A stretch of DNA of 64,000 nt from Acinetobacter tibetensis (GCF_023824315.1 NZ_CP098732.1:1984001-2048000), one strand, 5' to 3'; shown: positions 27,404-38,169, numbered from the stretch's first letter. Numbers and translations: made by a program. Notes: generated from the letters alone by a model not told the origin.

Positions 27404-27450
27404 TTTATCCTCCTATTATTCTTATAATTTTTAAATGCCGTATTGATGCC

Positions 27451-28890
27451 CTAAATTTTAAGTTGGCGTTCTTGTTGCATTTGGTCAATACGCTGTTTTA
27501 ATTGCACAGACATTGCAACATTATCCTTCGCCAAACGCTGTGCATGCAATAATGACTTTATAGCACCTTCTTCCAAGCCACTCCAATATTCAACTTCAGC
27601 ACGATAACGCAAAACATTAACAGCTCTTAGCTGCGAGGCAACATCTATATTCGCTGATTGTTGCAACAAATGCCACCCCGTAATATCCCGCGGGTTTTGA
27701 TTCACAAAATTTTGTACCAAATTATTCACTTGTGCGGGTTGCTTTTGACGAATCAGCACTTCCGCCAATTTATAAGCCAAAGCTCGATTCTCAGGCATAA
27801 CTCTTGCCGGTGATTCAATGGTCTGATAAGCATCATCTAATTTATTTTGACCAAGATAAACATCTGTTTGAATCAAAGTGAGTAAATTATGTAACTTCTT
27901 TTGTTTTTTGAGCTGATTGAGCTGTGTTTGAGCCAATACATAGTCACCCTGCTGATTATAAAAAGCCGCTAAAGCCAATTCCCCAGCAAAGCTCCCCTGT
28001 TTTGCAAGGGTCTGTAATTGCAATTCTGTCGCTTGATTAGTAACAACCAAGGTATACCATTTTAAGATTTCAAAATTTTCATCGCGCATACCACTTTTAA
28101 CTTGAGGTAACTGATTCGCACGTAAACGCGCTTCACTCATACGCTCTGTAGTTAAAGGATGGGTCAACCAAAAGTCAGGTAAAAAGCTCACTTGACTGGT
28201 TGTTCGGTGCATCACCTCAAAATAGTCAGCCATGCTTTGCGGATTATAACCAGCGGCATACATGTACTGCATTCCTATCCGATCAGCTTCCCGCTCCTGA
28301 TTACGACTATAAGTCAACTGCTGATCCATTAAAGCAGCTTGGGAACCCATCATCACCGCTGCACCTGCATTACCATCCGCCTGTGAAGCCACCAGTGCGC
28401 CAACAATAATTCCCGCCAAAGCCAAAAGGCTCTGTCCTTTAAATGCCTCTTGAGAACGACTGTAATGTCGTTGCGTTACATGTGCAATCTCATGCGCCAT
28501 TACCCCTGCAATTTCATCCAAATTACGCGCAGAAGTAATCATGCCTGTATTTAAAGCAAATAAGCCCCCAGGCACAGCAAAAGCATTAATTTGAGCATCA
28601 TTCACCAGAACCAAACCAATGGGCTGACCCAACTGAGTCTGACTTAGAATATTTGAAAATACAGATAAAAGTTGATCTTCTAGCCACGTATTATGCGCAA
28701 TAGGTAATTGATGTTGCACTTCACGATAGACTTTCTCACCAATCATTTTTTCATTTTGGCGATCAATCAAACCTATTCCACTGCCAATTTCAGGAACATT
28801 AAACTGAGGAGATGATGAGAAGTGTGTAACATCTGCCCAAGCTATATGGGTGATTACACACAAACTACCAATAGCAAAAAACCGTTTCAA
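27451..28890 (-). CDS. Periplasmic M48 metalloprotease with TPR-like C-terminus (BepA-like)
   Basis: Protein of 479 aa. Signal peptide MKRFFAIGSLCVITHIAWA. The M48 zinc motif HEIAHVTQRH (about 137) and the third ligand in EREADRIGMQYM (about 200) are intact. After about residue 270 the sequence becomes helical repeats of TPR type. This is the architecture of BepA (YfgC), which helps assemble LptD and removes stalled outer-membrane proteins in the periplasm. Intact active site, unlike the other M48-type protein at 30723-32612. Confidence 0.92.
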   Translation of the reverse strand: MKRFFAIGSLCVITHIAWADVTHFSSSPQFNVPEIGSGIGLIDRQNEKMIGEKVYREVQHQLPIAHNTWLEDQLLSVFSNILSQTQLGQPIGLVLVNDAQINAFAVPGGLFALNTGMITSARNLDEIAGVMAHEIAHVTQRHYSRSQEAFKGQSLLALAGIIVGALVASQADGNAGAAVMMGSQAALMDQQLTYSRNQEREADRIGMQYMYAAGYNPQSMADYFEVMHRTTSQVSFLPDFWLTHPLTTERMSEARLRANQLPQVKSGMRDENFEILKWYTLVVTNQATELQLQTLAKQGSFAGELALAAFYNQQGDYVLAQTQLNQLKKQKKLHNLLTLIQTDVYLGQNKLDDAYQTIESPARVMPENRALAYKLAEVLIRQKQPAQVNNLVQNFVNQNPRDITGWHLLQQSANIDVASQLRAVNVLRYRAEVEYWSGLEEGAIKSLLHAQRLAKDNVAMSVQLKQRIDQMQQERQLKI

Positions 28891-28974
28891 TGTTACGTCT
28901 CAGGATCTTATTCATTCTGAGCAAACTATAACATTGAAACAACTTAGGATTTGCAATGATGTGTTATCAATATT

Positions 28975-29940
28975 TTAAAAGTCAGGATTAACCAAATAAC
29001 GTGGTTGGCGTCCATCCAAAGCATCGACTAAATTACAATAGGCAAGCTCAGCCATTTTCTTCCGTGTCTCTGCTGTTGCAGATCCCACGTGGGGTAAAGT
29101 CACCACATTGTCTAACTGAAATAGTTCAGACGTTTGGAGTGGTTCTTTCTCATAAACATCTAAACCAGCAGCAAAAATTTTGCGATCTTTCAATGCTTGA
29201 ATTAAAGCTTGCTCATCAATCACTGAACCACGCGCGATATTCACCAATACCGCATGCGACTGCATTAAGTCAAACTGCTCGGTAGAAAGTAAGGCTTTTG
29301 ATTCAGCATTCAGATCAACCGCAACCACAACAAAGTCTGACTGTTGCAACAATTGCTCTAAAGAACGGTATTGCGCATTGAGTGGCTGTGCCATTTCTAA
29401 TTTTTCGCGGCGATTATGGTACAAAATATTCATATTAAAGCCATATAAACCACGACGTGCAATTGCTGCCCCAATATTACCTAACCCTATAATCCCCAAG
29501 GTTTTCCCATGAATGTCTTGACCAAACTGCGCTTGCGATACTGTACGCTTCCATTCACCACTTTTAGTCCAATGGTCTAAATATGGTACTTTACGCGCTG
29601 CACTCATGAGCAAGGTAAATGCCAAATCCGCTGTAGTTTCTGTTAATACATGCGGTGTATGACTTAACCAAATATTTTTTTGATTCAAATAATCTACATC
29701 GTAGTTATCGTAACCCACACTAACACTTGAAATAATCTTGAGCTGCTGTGCAGTAGCCAAATTACTTTCATTAAGCAATCGACCTGCACCAATCATGCCA
29801 TCTGCATCCTGAATATGCTGTTGAATTTGCTGATTCACATCACCTTGTTTAGGGTCTATAACCACAACATCGTATTGTGCCTGTAAGCGAGCTAGAATTT
29901 CTGGATCAATTTGGCTAAAAACAACAACTTTTTTATTCAT
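28975..29940 (-). CDS. 2-hydroxyacid (glyoxylate/hydroxypyruvate) dehydrogenase
   Basis: D-isomer-specific 2-hydroxyacid dehydrogenase of 321 aa. The nucleotide motif GLGNIGAAIARRG (about 151), substrate loop VSVGYDNYD, catalytic Arg in NIARGSVIDEQALI (about 236), Glu in LDVYEKEP (about 262) and His in LPHVGSATAETR (about 284) are all present. It resembles GhrB/2-ketogluconate reductases. Start overlaps the end of the preceding gene by 8 bp, so the two are co-transcribed. Confidence 0.92.
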   Translation of the reverse strand: MNKKVVVFSQIDPEILARLQAQYDVVVIDPKQGDVNQQIQQHIQDADGMIGAGRLLNESNLATAQQLKIISSVSVGYDNYDVDYLNQKNIWLSHTPHVLTETTADLAFTLLMSAARKVPYLDHWTKSGEWKRTVSQAQFGQDIHGKTLGIIGLGNIGAAIARRGLYGFNMNILYHNRREKLEMAQPLNAQYRSLEQLLQQSDFVVVAVDLNAESKALLSTEQFDLMQSHAVLVNIARGSVIDEQALIQALKDRKIFAAGLDVYEKEPLQTSELFQLDNVVTLPHVGSATAETRKKMAELAYCNLVDALDGRQPRYLVNPDF

Positions 29941-30625
29941 CAGTCATCCGTGTATTGAGTGATTTTTGCATAAACTGCCACAAACGTTTTTTCAAAATTG
30001 GCTGATCAAGCATGTCCTGCAAACTTGCCAATTGATGGAGATCTACGTGTTGTAATTGAGAAATCACCCCTAATGCTATCAGATCTTTGTCCACACCAAT
30101 CGCATCAATAAAACCACGAACATAACTTGATGCACCGCGACCATCTTGCATTTCAGCCAACGGAAATGGCCATTTCAACTCATGATATTCGGCAGGTATC
30201 GCACGTTGTATATTTATCCATAACTCGGCTTGTTGCTCACTTAACACAGATGCATCTATGACAATTAAACATGATGCCATGCTGATCGCTTGTAGTTCGA
30301 ATGCATCTATATGAATCGCAGGCTGTGGATCTACTTTTAAAGGCTCAGACAATGCTGCTTGGGCATGTTGTTGACGGCTTTCTTGTTCAATTTCAACAAA
30401 CTGAGTTAATGCTGTATCTATTTCCGCAACATCCGGCTGGCTCAAAGCAGAGATATCAATCTGACTTAGAGGTAATTCTGCCATCACCTCAGCTAGAGCT
30501 TGATCACGCCACAAAGAAGATGACTGAGTTTGCTGTACGCGAGTGACATGGTTAGGAATCCATATATCAATTCCCATCGTTGCCAATATATCTCGCTGGT
30601 GCCCCATCATTTCTATGTTCAACAT
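29933..30625 (-). CDS. Hypothetical protein, possible DNA polymerase III psi subunit (HolD-like)
   Basis: About 230 aa. The N-terminus (MMGHQRDILATMGIDIWIPN) resembles the RRDxLxxLGIxxWxxR start of HolD, which in E. coli binds SSB and chi. A later part (SMASCLIVIDASVL, then WPFPLAEMQDGRGASSYVRG and QPILKKRLWQFMQKSLN) has the order of the psi core and final helix. The middle (residues about 70-120) is a Gln/Ala-rich linker. The assignment rests on weak pattern likeness. Start could be 30658 (GTG), 30625 or 30610. It overlaps the dehydrogenase gene by 8 bp. Confidence 0.5.
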   Translation of the reverse strand: MLNIEMMGHQRDILATMGIDIWIPNHVTRVQQTQSSSLWRDQALAEVMAELPLSQIDISALSQPDVAEIDTALTQFVEIEQESRQQHAQAALSEPLKVDPQPAIHIDAFELQAISMASCLIVIDASVLSEQQAELWINIQRAIPAEYHELKWPFPLAEMQDGRGASSYVRGFIDAIGVDKDLIALGVISQLQHVDLHQLASLQDMLDQPILKKRLWQFMQKSLNTRMTDE

Positions 30626-30722
30626 CTCAATCTTTAGCGCTATTCTAACGACATTCACATCATTTTGCTGTGCTTTATTAAAGCACTCACAGATACCTAC
30701 AAGATATAAATTTATATCTGAA

Positions 30723-32612
30723 TTACATAATCATTAAACTATTTTTCTTTTGCATTTGCTCAACAATTTCTGAAGTTTCAAAACCAAAACGCCAATATAA
30801 TAATTCTAAAACATCTAATTCATCTTGCGTAATAATGCGGTCATTCCAAAGACATAACTCCGCAATCCCCAATATAATTAAGCGATCACGTAATAACAAA
30901 CCCGATATATCATGTACAATTTCTGCAAGATCAATCGGCTCATCAGAAATTTCTTCATAAATTTCCAACTCTTCTGCCGTTAAAATTCGTTTTAATATTT
31001 TTTCACGTACATCTAACTGATTATCACTATTAATTTGTTGCACATGCAATAACGCATCAACTAAACGAACAATTTGAGGTTTCACCTCATCTAAAGCAGT
31101 TGGGGTATGTGTAGGCAATAAGTTTAATTCGTATTTTACCCGCTCCAGTAACAACGCATCCAATAGCCCAATTTCACCATCCTCTTGAATAATTCGAGCC
31201 AGTTTAGTGACAAATTGGCGAGCAATTGTCGCTGGCATTCCACCAATATTGGCACATGCTTCATGGAAAATAGATAAATGGACGCGACCATCCAAATGAA
31301 GTAAAGCATCTATAATCGCACGACTCACTTCCGCTTCAGCTGGAATAAACTCACGGTATTGGCGGATCATGAGAATCGCAACCATGACCTCGCGCGAGCC
31401 TGTTGCTGTCTGTAATGCACGTTCAATCAATTCTGGGCGTTGCATAGAACTACGCACCTCAGGATTCAAAGGTTTTATTGCATCTTTAATGGCAAAACTA
31501 ATTGGAGATAAACGCAAAAGAGGCAAAGGCTGAGGTGAACTCCAAGGTGTATGATATTCAGCATTAATTTCTTCTAATGGACGAAACAAACCAAATAGCG
31601 GCTGATTTTTCAGTCTTTTTAGATTTTCCAACTGTAAATCCTGTACTAATCCAGGATTCATTTCATAAATCCGCTGCTCAATACTTGGGTGAATATTCAT
31701 CCAACTTTGCGGACTAAGTGAATTAGCAAAACACATATGTGAAATGGATTCTGAGTATTCACTATGAATTTGTGAACCTGCGTGATGCACATAAATACGT
31801 AATAACGTCTGTATATTGGCATTATTTTGAATCAACCGCTTGGTTTTTAAATCATTTCTAAAGGTACGACTACCTAAAGTTAAGTACTTAATAAATCGTG
31901 TGATTAAGACTCCCAAACTTCCCACTAACCAAATGACACCACCAAGTGCCACTAAAATAGTTTCGAATTTTTGCGGCTGATTATATTCGCGTCGACTAAA
32001 TCCCAATTTCGCGACCTTACTCCCCCATTGACTGAAAGTTGTTAGCCCACTATATAAAATTTTAAGACGCGTATTGTCCGCAGTTTCACCTGATAAAATC
32101 TGATTAAATTCATGACTCAACAAGCCAAACAACTCAGATTCATCTAAATTCTGCAAAGCCCCCCAAGTTAAAATAATAGCAATATCACGTGGTAAAAAAC
32201 CCGCTGTGAGTGCATTCACTCCAACTTCATCGGGCAGCACATATACAGCAGGGGTATCAATGAGAAATCGGTCGGAAAGCTGTTCCGCAATCTTCAGCGC
32301 AATAAATTCTTCAGGCGTACTTTCAATTAGACTCAGTCTTCTTGCGCGCAATTGTTTTGCCAGCGAATGTCCACCCGAACGGAACACATAAAATTCATAC
32401 AGAATAGATGAACCAATAATCAGTAACAGTAAAACAATGACGTAGGGACTGAGTTGATGCCAAAAAATAGATTGTGATTGATCAAAATAATAAACCAAGA
32501 GCCCCAAAACCGTATTGAGAATAAACATGGTCAAAAGAACAGCCAATGCACAGATACTGGCAGTCCACATCATATTTTTATTTTTGATCAAAAAGCCACC
32601 TATTTCTTTCAA
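30723..32612 (-). CDS. M48-type membrane protein with degenerate zinc motif
   Basis: Protein of 629 aa with two N-terminal membrane segments (about 15-40 and 53-75), then an M48-like domain. The region that in relatives reads GHEFSHILNGD is SHEFNQILSGE here (about 166), so the second zinc His is Gln. HPSIEQRIYEMN (about 320) is the usual post-catalytic pattern. The C-terminal third is helical with TerB-like acidic character (ILTAEELEIYEEISDEPIDL, ITQDELDVLELLYWRFGF). Probable start is TTG at 32612 with AAGGAATTT upstream; the next ATG is at 32573. Confidence 0.8.
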   Translation of the reverse strand: MKEIGGFLIKNKNMMWTASICALAVLLTMFILNTVLGLLVYYFDQSQSIFWHQLSPYVIVLLLLIIGSSILYEFYVFRSGGHSLAKQLRARRLSLIESTPEEFIALKIAEQLSDRFLIDTPAVYVLPDEVGVNALTAGFLPRDIAIILTWGALQNLDESELFGLLSHEFNQILSGETADNTRLKILYSGLTTFSQWGSKVAKLGFSRREYNQPQKFETILVALGGVIWLVGSLGVLITRFIKYLTLGSRTFRNDLKTKRLIQNNANIQTLLRIYVHHAGSQIHSEYSESISHMCFANSLSPQSWMNIHPSIEQRIYEMNPGLVQDLQLENLKRLKNQPLFGLFRPLEEINAEYHTPWSSPQPLPLLRLSPISFAIKDAIKPLNPEVRSSMQRPELIERALQTATGSREVMVAILMIRQYREFIPAEAEVSRAIIDALLHLDGRVHLSIFHEACANIGGMPATIARQFVTKLARIIQEDGEIGLLDALLLERVKYELNLLPTHTPTALDEVKPQIVRLVDALLHVQQINSDNQLDVREKILKRILTAEELEIYEEISDEPIDLAEIVHDISGLLLRDRLIILGIAELCLWNDRIITQDELDVLELLYWRFGFETSEIVEQMQKKNSLMIM

Positions 32613-32657
32613 TGTAAAATTCCTTTATTACATTGTAATTCAGCCACATCATAAATG

Positions 32658-32684
32658 AAAAAGGCGGGAAATACCCACCTTTTT
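32658..32684 (-). terminator. Terminator of the purF transcript
   Basis: On the minus strand AAAAAGGTGGG pairs with CCCGCCTTTTT (one G-U) around TATTT, and ends in a T run; 20 bp past the purF stop. Confidence 0.78.
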
Positions 32685-32703
32685 CACGCAAAACAATTGA
32701 AAA

Positions 32704-34245
32704 TTATTGCTCGGTCACACCTGTTAAATCAACAGAAGCGGCATCAATATTGACATCGATATAGCCATCTTTAGTTTTTTTAGCCGTGTCGCTACGCTTC
32801 TGCTCCAACTCATCCAAGTAAGCAGCATCAATACCACCAGCCACATAAACACCATCAAATACAGAGCAATCGAAGTCTTGTAAATATGGAACTTTACTGG
32901 TGCGAACCGCAGCTTTTAAATCTTCCAAATCTTGGAAAATTAAACGATCTGCTTCAATAATTTCACGAATTTCTTCAACACTACGCTCTGATGCAATCAG
33001 CTCTTGTTTGGCCGGCATATCAATGCCGTACACGTTTGGATATTTCACCATTGGTGCCGCCGAAGCAAAAAATACTTTCTTTGCACCAGCATCACGCGCC
33101 ATTTGAATGATTTCGTTACACGTTGTACCACGTACAATTGAATCATCCACCAACAATACGTTTTTATCTTTGAACTCAAGTTCTACAGGGTTCAATTTTT
33201 GACGTACTGATTTTTTACGTTGCTGCTGACCCGGCATAATGAAGGTACGACCGATATAACGGTTTTTCATAAAACCTTCACGGAATTTCACACCTAAAGT
33301 ATTTGCCAATTCTAATGCCGAAGTACGTGACGTATCTGGAATTGGAATCACTACATCAATGTCGTGCTCCTCACCCCATTCGCTTAGAATCTTGTGTGCC
33401 AACTTCTCGCCCATTTTTAAGCGAGCTTTATACACCGAAATCCCATCAATGATTGCATCTGGACGTGCGAAATACACATATTCAAAAATACATGGACGGT
33501 ACTGTGGATTTTCAGCGCATTGCTGCGTGAACATTTCACCATTCACATTAATAAAAATTGCTTCACCAGGTGCAATATCACGCTCAACTTTAAAGCCAAG
33601 TGCTGTAATTGCTACAGATTCAGAAGCAATAATATATTCATGTTCACCGGTCTCGGTTATACGTGAACCGTAAATCAATGGTCGAATACCATTCGGATCT
33701 CGGAAGCCAACCAAACCTTGACCTGTAATCATGGCAACTACACCATAAGCACCTTTACAACGCTCATGAACACGTGAAACTACATGAAAAATATCGTCTG
33801 GAGTTGGTACTAACTTGCTACGTTTTTGCAATTCATGCGCAAAAACGTTCAGTAAAACTTCCGAATCCGAATCGGTATTCATATGACGCAAATCTGTTTT
33901 AAACAAATCGTCATGAATTTCTTCGGCATTGGTTAAGTTACCATTGTGTGCCAAAGTAATACCATAAGGAGAGTTTACATAAAATGGTTGCGCTTCTGCA
34001 CTGCTTGAAGAACCCGCAGTTGGATAACGCACATGACCGATACCATAATTTCCAAGCAAAGCACGCATATGACGAGTATGAAAAACATCTCGCACCATGC
34101 CATTGTCTTTACGAAGAAATAGGCGTCCTTCATGGCAAGTTACGATCCCAGCTGCATCTTGTCCACGATGTTGTAACATCGTTAATGCATCAAACAACAT
34201 TTGGTTAACGGGTGATTTACCAGCTATACCAACAACTCCACACAT
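32704..34245 (-). CDS. purF: Amidophosphoribosyltransferase
   Basis: First committed enzyme of purine biosynthesis, 513 aa. N-terminal nucleophile Cys in MCGVVGIAG, with [18 protein letters not shown] and [10 protein letters not shown] of the glutaminase domain. The phosphoribosyl-binding loop [13 protein letters not shown] (about 364) is intact. Third gene of pyrD-cvpA-purF, in which cvpA-purF is a classic pairing. Terminator follows. Confidence 0.97.
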   Translation of the reverse strand: MCGVVGIAGKSPVNQMLFDALTMLQHRGQDAAGIVTCHEGRLFLRKDNGMVRDVFHTRHMRALLGNYGIGHVRYPTAGSSSSAEAQPFYVNSPYGITLAHNGNLTNAEEIHDDLFKTDLRHMNTDSDSEVLLNVFAHELQKRSKLVPTPDDIFHVVSRVHERCKGAYGVVAMITGQGLVGFRDPNGIRPLIYGSRITETGEHEYIIASESVAITALGFKVERDIAPGEAIFINVNGEMFTQQCAENPQYRPCIFEYVYFARPDAIIDGISVYKARLKMGEKLAHKILSEWGEEHDIDVVIPIPDTSRTSALELANTLGVKFREGFMKNRYIGRTFIMPGQQQRKKSVRQKLNPVELEFKDKNVLLVDDSIVRGTTCNEIIQMARDAGAKKVFFASAAPMVKYPNVYGIDMPAKQELIASERSVEEIREIIEADRLIFQDLEDLKAAVRTSKVPYLQDFDCSVFDGVYVAGGIDAAYLDELEQKRSDTAKKTKDGYIDVNIDAASVDLTGVTEQ

Positions 34246-34269
34246 AGCAACCTCGCAGACAAGCTAGGA

Positions 34270-34854
34270 TTAATAAAAAGGATTATTCGTTGAATTGCCT
34301 GAACGCGAATGATCTTTTGGCGTTGATTCAGACAAGGAGTGAGAAGATTTCTGAGCATCTTCCGACTGAATATGTTCAAGCGCTTCGTGTGCTGCATCTT
34401 TAGATAACTGAGCAGCCCATGGCGCATAAGGCAATAAAGATTGAACCATTTTAGATTGCTTCCAATGATGAGAGCTTTCTACCCATGGACTTAAACCCTG
34501 CATTGTGATTAAAACCACCATCAGCCCTTTTAGTGTTCCAAATGCACCACCCGCAAGACGATTAAGCGGGCCCAACTTTAAGGTACTTAAAACACTATTC
34601 AACAATGCTGTTGCGAGCCAAGTCAGGACAACTATGACCAACACAATAAAGGCAAACGCTGCAATTTTTTGAACCACTGGATCTTGACTGAGAACACGCA
34701 TTGAAGGAGCAATGATAGCGGCATATTTTGCACCGACAATCAGTGCAAAAATCCAACCCACCAAGTTCGCAAAGGCTTTAACAAATCCTTGTCGCAAACC
34801 GTTTAGCCCTCCAATGAGCAAAATGATCAGTATGAAGATATCAATGGTATTCAT
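34270..34854 (-). CDS. cvpA: CvpA family protein
   Basis: Inner-membrane protein of 194 aa with four hydrophobic segments ([20 protein letters not shown] at the N-terminus, further ones to about residue 125) and a Ser-rich hydrophilic tail. The CvpA pattern and its place directly before purF agree with E. coli. The start ATG overlaps the pyrD stop by 4 bases (ATGA), so translation is coupled. Confidence 0.93.
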   Translation of the reverse strand: MNTIDIFILIILLIGGLNGLRQGFVKAFANLVGWIFALIVGAKYAAIIAPSMRVLSQDPVVQKIAAFAFIVLVIVVLTWLATALLNSVLSTLKLGPLNRLAGGAFGTLKGLMVVLITMQGLSPWVESSHHWKQSKMVQSLLPYAPWAAQLSKDAAHEALEHIQSEDAQKSSHSLSESTPKDHSRSGNSTNNPFY

Positions 34855-35861
34855 TTTGCCAGCATAGCATCAACACAATCTTTAACCAGTTTCGGTCCAG
34901 TATATATAAGGCCACTATACACTTGTACAAGTGTTGCGCCCGAATTTTGTTTAACGAGTGCTTGTTCGCCTGCCAAAATTCCACCCACACCAATCAATGG
35001 CACTTGACCATTTAGTGCCTGAGCAAATGCAGATAAACATGCCGTACTCTTTTCAAATACAGGCGCACCAGACAATCCGCCCGCCTCATCACCTTGCGGT
35101 AAGTTTTCCACACCTTCACGCGATAAGGTCGTATTCGTGACAATTAGCCCATCAATTTTATTGGTAATTAATTGTTGCGAAATAAAGCCAATATCCTCAG
35201 GTGTTAAATCAGGCGCAACTTTAAGCACCAAAGGCACATAATGTTGATGCTCATCAGCCAACTCAAGCTGACGCTTCTTTAATGTCGCCAATAACTCAGT
35301 CAGCGCATCACCACTTTGTAAACTACGTAGATTTTTAGTGTTTGGAGAAGAAATATTAACCGTAATATAAGAAGCGTAGTTATAAACTTTTTCTAAGCAA
35401 ATGAGATAATCATCTACTGCATTTTCTACTGGTGTATCGGCATTTTTACCAATATTAATCCCTAAAACACCTTTAAATTTAGCCGCTTTAACGTTTTCAA
35501 TTAATTTATCCACACCATCATTATTAAAACCCATACGGTTAATAATGGCTTGTGCTTGTGGCAAACGGAAAAGACGTGGCTGAGGATTACCAGCTTGCGG
35601 ACGCGGTGTAATCGTTCCAATTTCAATAAAACCAAAGCCAAGAGCAGCTAAGGCATCAATATAGGCACCATTTTTATCTAAGCCAGCAGCTAAACCTACA
35701 GGGTTAGGAAATTCAATACCCATACAAGTCACAGGCTTTGCCGCAACATGTTGGCGGATCATCCCCATTGCATGGGCTGATTTCAGCAAGGATAATGTTA
35801 GCTCATGTGCACGCTCTGGTGCTAAAGAAAACAACAGAGGGCGGGCTAGAGAATACAACAT
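34851..35861 (-). CDS. pyrD: Dihydroorotate dehydrogenase (quinone), class 2
   Basis: Membrane-associated FMN enzyme of pyrimidine synthesis, 336 aa. Family signs: N-terminal membrane-associating helix [40 protein letters not shown] (FMN site, about 55-75), [14 protein letters not shown] (about 166), and the catalytic Ser region in [21 protein letters not shown] and [11 protein letters not shown] close the barrel. Coupled to cvpA by a 4-base overlap. Confidence 0.97.
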   Translation of the reverse strand: MLYSLARPLLFSLAPERAHELTLSLLKSAHAMGMIRQHVAAKPVTCMGIEFPNPVGLAAGLDKNGAYIDALAALGFGFIEIGTITPRPQAGNPQPRLFRLPQAQAIINRMGFNNDGVDKLIENVKAAKFKGVLGINIGKNADTPVENAVDDYLICLEKVYNYASYITVNISSPNTKNLRSLQSGDALTELLATLKKRQLELADEHQHYVPLVLKVAPDLTPEDIGFISQQLITNKIDGLIVTNTTLSREGVENLPQGDEAGGLSGAPVFEKSTACLSAFAQALNGQVPLIGVGGILAGEQALVKQNSGATLVQVYSGLIYTGPKLVKDCVDAMLAK

Positions 35862-35951
35862 ATCTAGAAAAGTCTACTGCTTTTTAAGTCGGTATATTAT
35901 AGGCGTAGCCCACCAAAAACGCCATGCTTGGCAACTGTTTATTTTGACCTA

Positions 35952-36431
35952 TTATTGTAGTGTCGCTGTTAATTTAATCTGTCCAGCATTAGACTGAAGT
36001 TCCATTTTTTCAATGCTTAAGCCCATCTGGGCTAATTGAGTCAAAAAATTTGCCAGAATAGAATAATTTGCATGACTGACCACAACTTGAATTTGTTCAC
36101 CCACCTGCTGTGAAGCAACACCCAATCCTTGTTGTTGTGCAGCACGCTGTACTTTTTCGGCTGCACTGAGTTGCACATCCCCTGCTGGCTTCATGGTGAC
36201 CGCATTACTTTGCATCCACACCACTAAATCCTTCAACTCACTCACCCTTTGCTGTTGATGTTCAGCCGCTTTATGCATATACCATAAAGCGGAGCCTACC
36301 GCCGCAACCAATACAAAGACCACCGTAAAAATCACCATGATGCGTTCGCGAACAGACAAATGCTCCAAATACTGCGTGAATTGCTCAGTCCAACCATCTA
36401 GTGTATTTTGAAATTTTTCCATTGCTTTCAT
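35952..36431 (-). CDS. gspM: Type II secretion system protein M
   Basis: Small inner-membrane protein of 159 aa with a cytoplasmic N-terminus, one membrane segment (VIFTVVFVLVAAVGSALWYM, about 32-52) and a periplasmic ferredoxin-like domain ending QIKLTATLQ. It forms the inner-membrane platform with GspL. Start shares one base with the gspL stop (TAATG). Only L and M are present here; the other gsp genes must lie elsewhere, as known in Acinetobacter. Confidence 0.9.
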   Translation of the reverse strand: MKAMEKFQNTLDGWTEQFTQYLEHLSVRERIMVIFTVVFVLVAAVGSALWYMHKAAEHQQQRVSELKDLVVWMQSNAVTMKPAGDVQLSAAEKVQRAAQQQGLGVASQQVGEQIQVVVSHANYSILANFLTQLAQMGLSIEKMELQSNAGQIKLTATLQ

Positions 36432-37573
36432 TATTGTATTTTCACCGAACCAATCACTCCCGAACCATTTGGCTGAATATTACCAAGTTCAACCTTAAAG
36501 CCTTGTTGATTCAATTGCTGCGTTAAGTTTTGTAAAACCGCCGATGAATTGGCTTTTAAATCTAAATTAAGAATTGAGGCATCATACGAGACACGATCAG
36601 CAATAATTTTATTCTGCATCAATACAGGACCAACTCGGCTCAACAATTGCAATCCTGCATTTTGCCCCATTTGATTCGTCCGCATCTGAAACTCAAATTG
36701 ACTTTTCAAGGTCTGCTCGGTTACAGGATAGTTTTGCCCAAACCAATATTTAAATTGAGATACTGCTTGAAGTGCTGTTTCATCAGCCACCTTCTTATTT
36801 TTATACCAACGACTAGCATCATATCCAAACTGAACAATTAAAATAGTAAACAATACAGCAGCGCAAGCTTTCCAATAACCAGAGATTTTTGTTTCTGATT
36901 TTAGCTTAGGTAAAACATTAAAAGGATGTTGTTTCGGCTTGTTCAGTTCCGTAAAGTGATATTGAAATCCATGAATTTGATCTTGCGTTACGCGCGCCTG
37001 CAAGCTATTCAGTTGCCCTGCATTCAAATTAGAGACAGTATAATTTCGAGACACCTCTTGATAGTCTAAATAGAGTGGTAAATCATCAATAGAGCATCCC
37101 ATCCACTCACTTTCTCGTACCAATAAACGCCCATGCAGGTCCAACACAACTGTTTCATCTGATTGTTGAGGTTGTGGCGCCGCATAAAAGTCAGGAAGAA
37201 GTGCAGTAATTTTTGTAGGCAGTAAAGAAAGCGAATGCTGCCATGTTTCTACCAAATGCTGAGAAACTCCCAACAAAGTGAGCTGATCTGGATTTTGAAA
37301 ATGATGCAAGATTTTCATACTGTCGATAGGGAATACAATATATTCCTCTAACAGATATTTAATTCCCTCTTGCCCCAGTTGCTTATACTGTGCCTTATTC
37401 AACTGCTGTTGCAACATTTGCGCATGGCGGCTTGGAAAAAAAACAGTCGCTTCTTGAGCAGCAAAAGGCTGCAAGTCTTGAATCAACTGTTCCAAACTCA
37501 AAGCACTTTGCCAGAATTCCCCTTGCGACCACTGCCATGCCTCATTGGCTTCAGGCATCCATATATACAACAT
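36431..37573 (-). CDS. gspL: Type II secretion system protein L
   Basis: Protein of 380 aa. The N-terminal cytoplasmic actin-like domain (residues 1-220, with EEYIVFPIDSMKILHHFQ and ETVVLDLHGRLLVRESEWM) binds the ATPase GspE in homologues. One membrane segment (ISGYWKACAAVLFTILIVQF, about 230-250) and a periplasmic ferredoxin-like domain follow. Pairs with GspM, its stop overlapping the gspM start. Confidence 0.9.
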   Translation of the reverse strand: MLYIWMPEANEAWQWSQGEFWQSALSLEQLIQDLQPFAAQEATVFFPSRHAQMLQQQLNKAQYKQLGQEGIKYLLEEYIVFPIDSMKILHHFQNPDQLTLLGVSQHLVETWQHSLSLLPTKITALLPDFYAAPQPQQSDETVVLDLHGRLLVRESEWMGCSIDDLPLYLDYQEVSRNYTVSNLNAGQLNSLQARVTQDQIHGFQYHFTELNKPKQHPFNVLPKLKSETKISGYWKACAAVLFTILIVQFGYDASRWYKNKKVADETALQAVSQFKYWFGQNYPVTEQTLKSQFEFQMRTNQMGQNAGLQLLSRVGPVLMQNKIIADRVSYDASILNLDLKANSSAVLQNLTQQLNQQGFKVELGNIQPNGSGVIGSVKIQ

Positions 37574-37600
37574 TTATTTTTATCTGCCGTTTCGAATAAT

Positions 37601-38056
37601 TTAAGCTTGAGGAACAAAGCGCTTTTGAACTGTTGATAAACCTGCCGCAATTACACTTTGATCATAACAGCGTGCTTCTGCCAACGAAAAAGGATGAAAA
37701 GGCTCAGCCGTCAGCAATTCTTCTATATGTGCCACAACATTCATATGGCAAACCACCACAATTGACTCATACGGCAAATGCGACAACCACTCTACTGCCA
37801 CACGTGCATCATCATCTGGTTTAATTGCATTACAAAGTAATACTGGCACACCTTTAAAATGGGTTTGAATATGCGCCAAAGTTTCTTGCGCTCTTAATAA
37901 TGGACTCACAATAAAAATATCGGGTTGCACAACATCTTTTAAGTAATCTGCTGTTTCTTGTGCCTGTAGATGACCACGTGCAGTAAGTGGTCTTTTCATA
38001 TCATTACCGTCAATTGCAGGTGATGCTTCACCATGACGAACCAATGTAAGTAACAT
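37601..38056 (-). CDS. sixA: Phosphohistidine phosphatase SixA
   Basis: Histidine-phosphatase superfamily member of 151 aa. The RHG signature LVRHGEASP is at the N-terminus (residues 5-13), SPLLRAQETLAHI gives the second Arg, and the later His lies in VVVCHMNVVAHIEELL. SixA dephosphorylates HPr-type or ArcB-type phosphohistidine in E. coli. Same strand as gspL downstream, 27 bp apart, possibly co-transcribed. Confidence 0.9.
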   Translation of the reverse strand: MLLTLVRHGEASPAIDGNDMKRPLTARGHLQAQETADYLKDVVQPDIFIVSPLLRAQETLAHIQTHFKGVPVLLCNAIKPDDDARVAVEWLSHLPYESIVVVCHMNVVAHIEELLTAEPFHPFSLAEARCYDQSVIAAGLSTVQKRFVPQA

Positions 38057-38169
38057 AAAATTTCCTTATTATTTCAGGGCGCTCAGCAGCGTAATCAAAT
38101 TAAAATTCAGCAGGCGCCCAATTTTCAAGTATAAACAAGATTTATGACAATTCTAATGCTTTCAATTCA

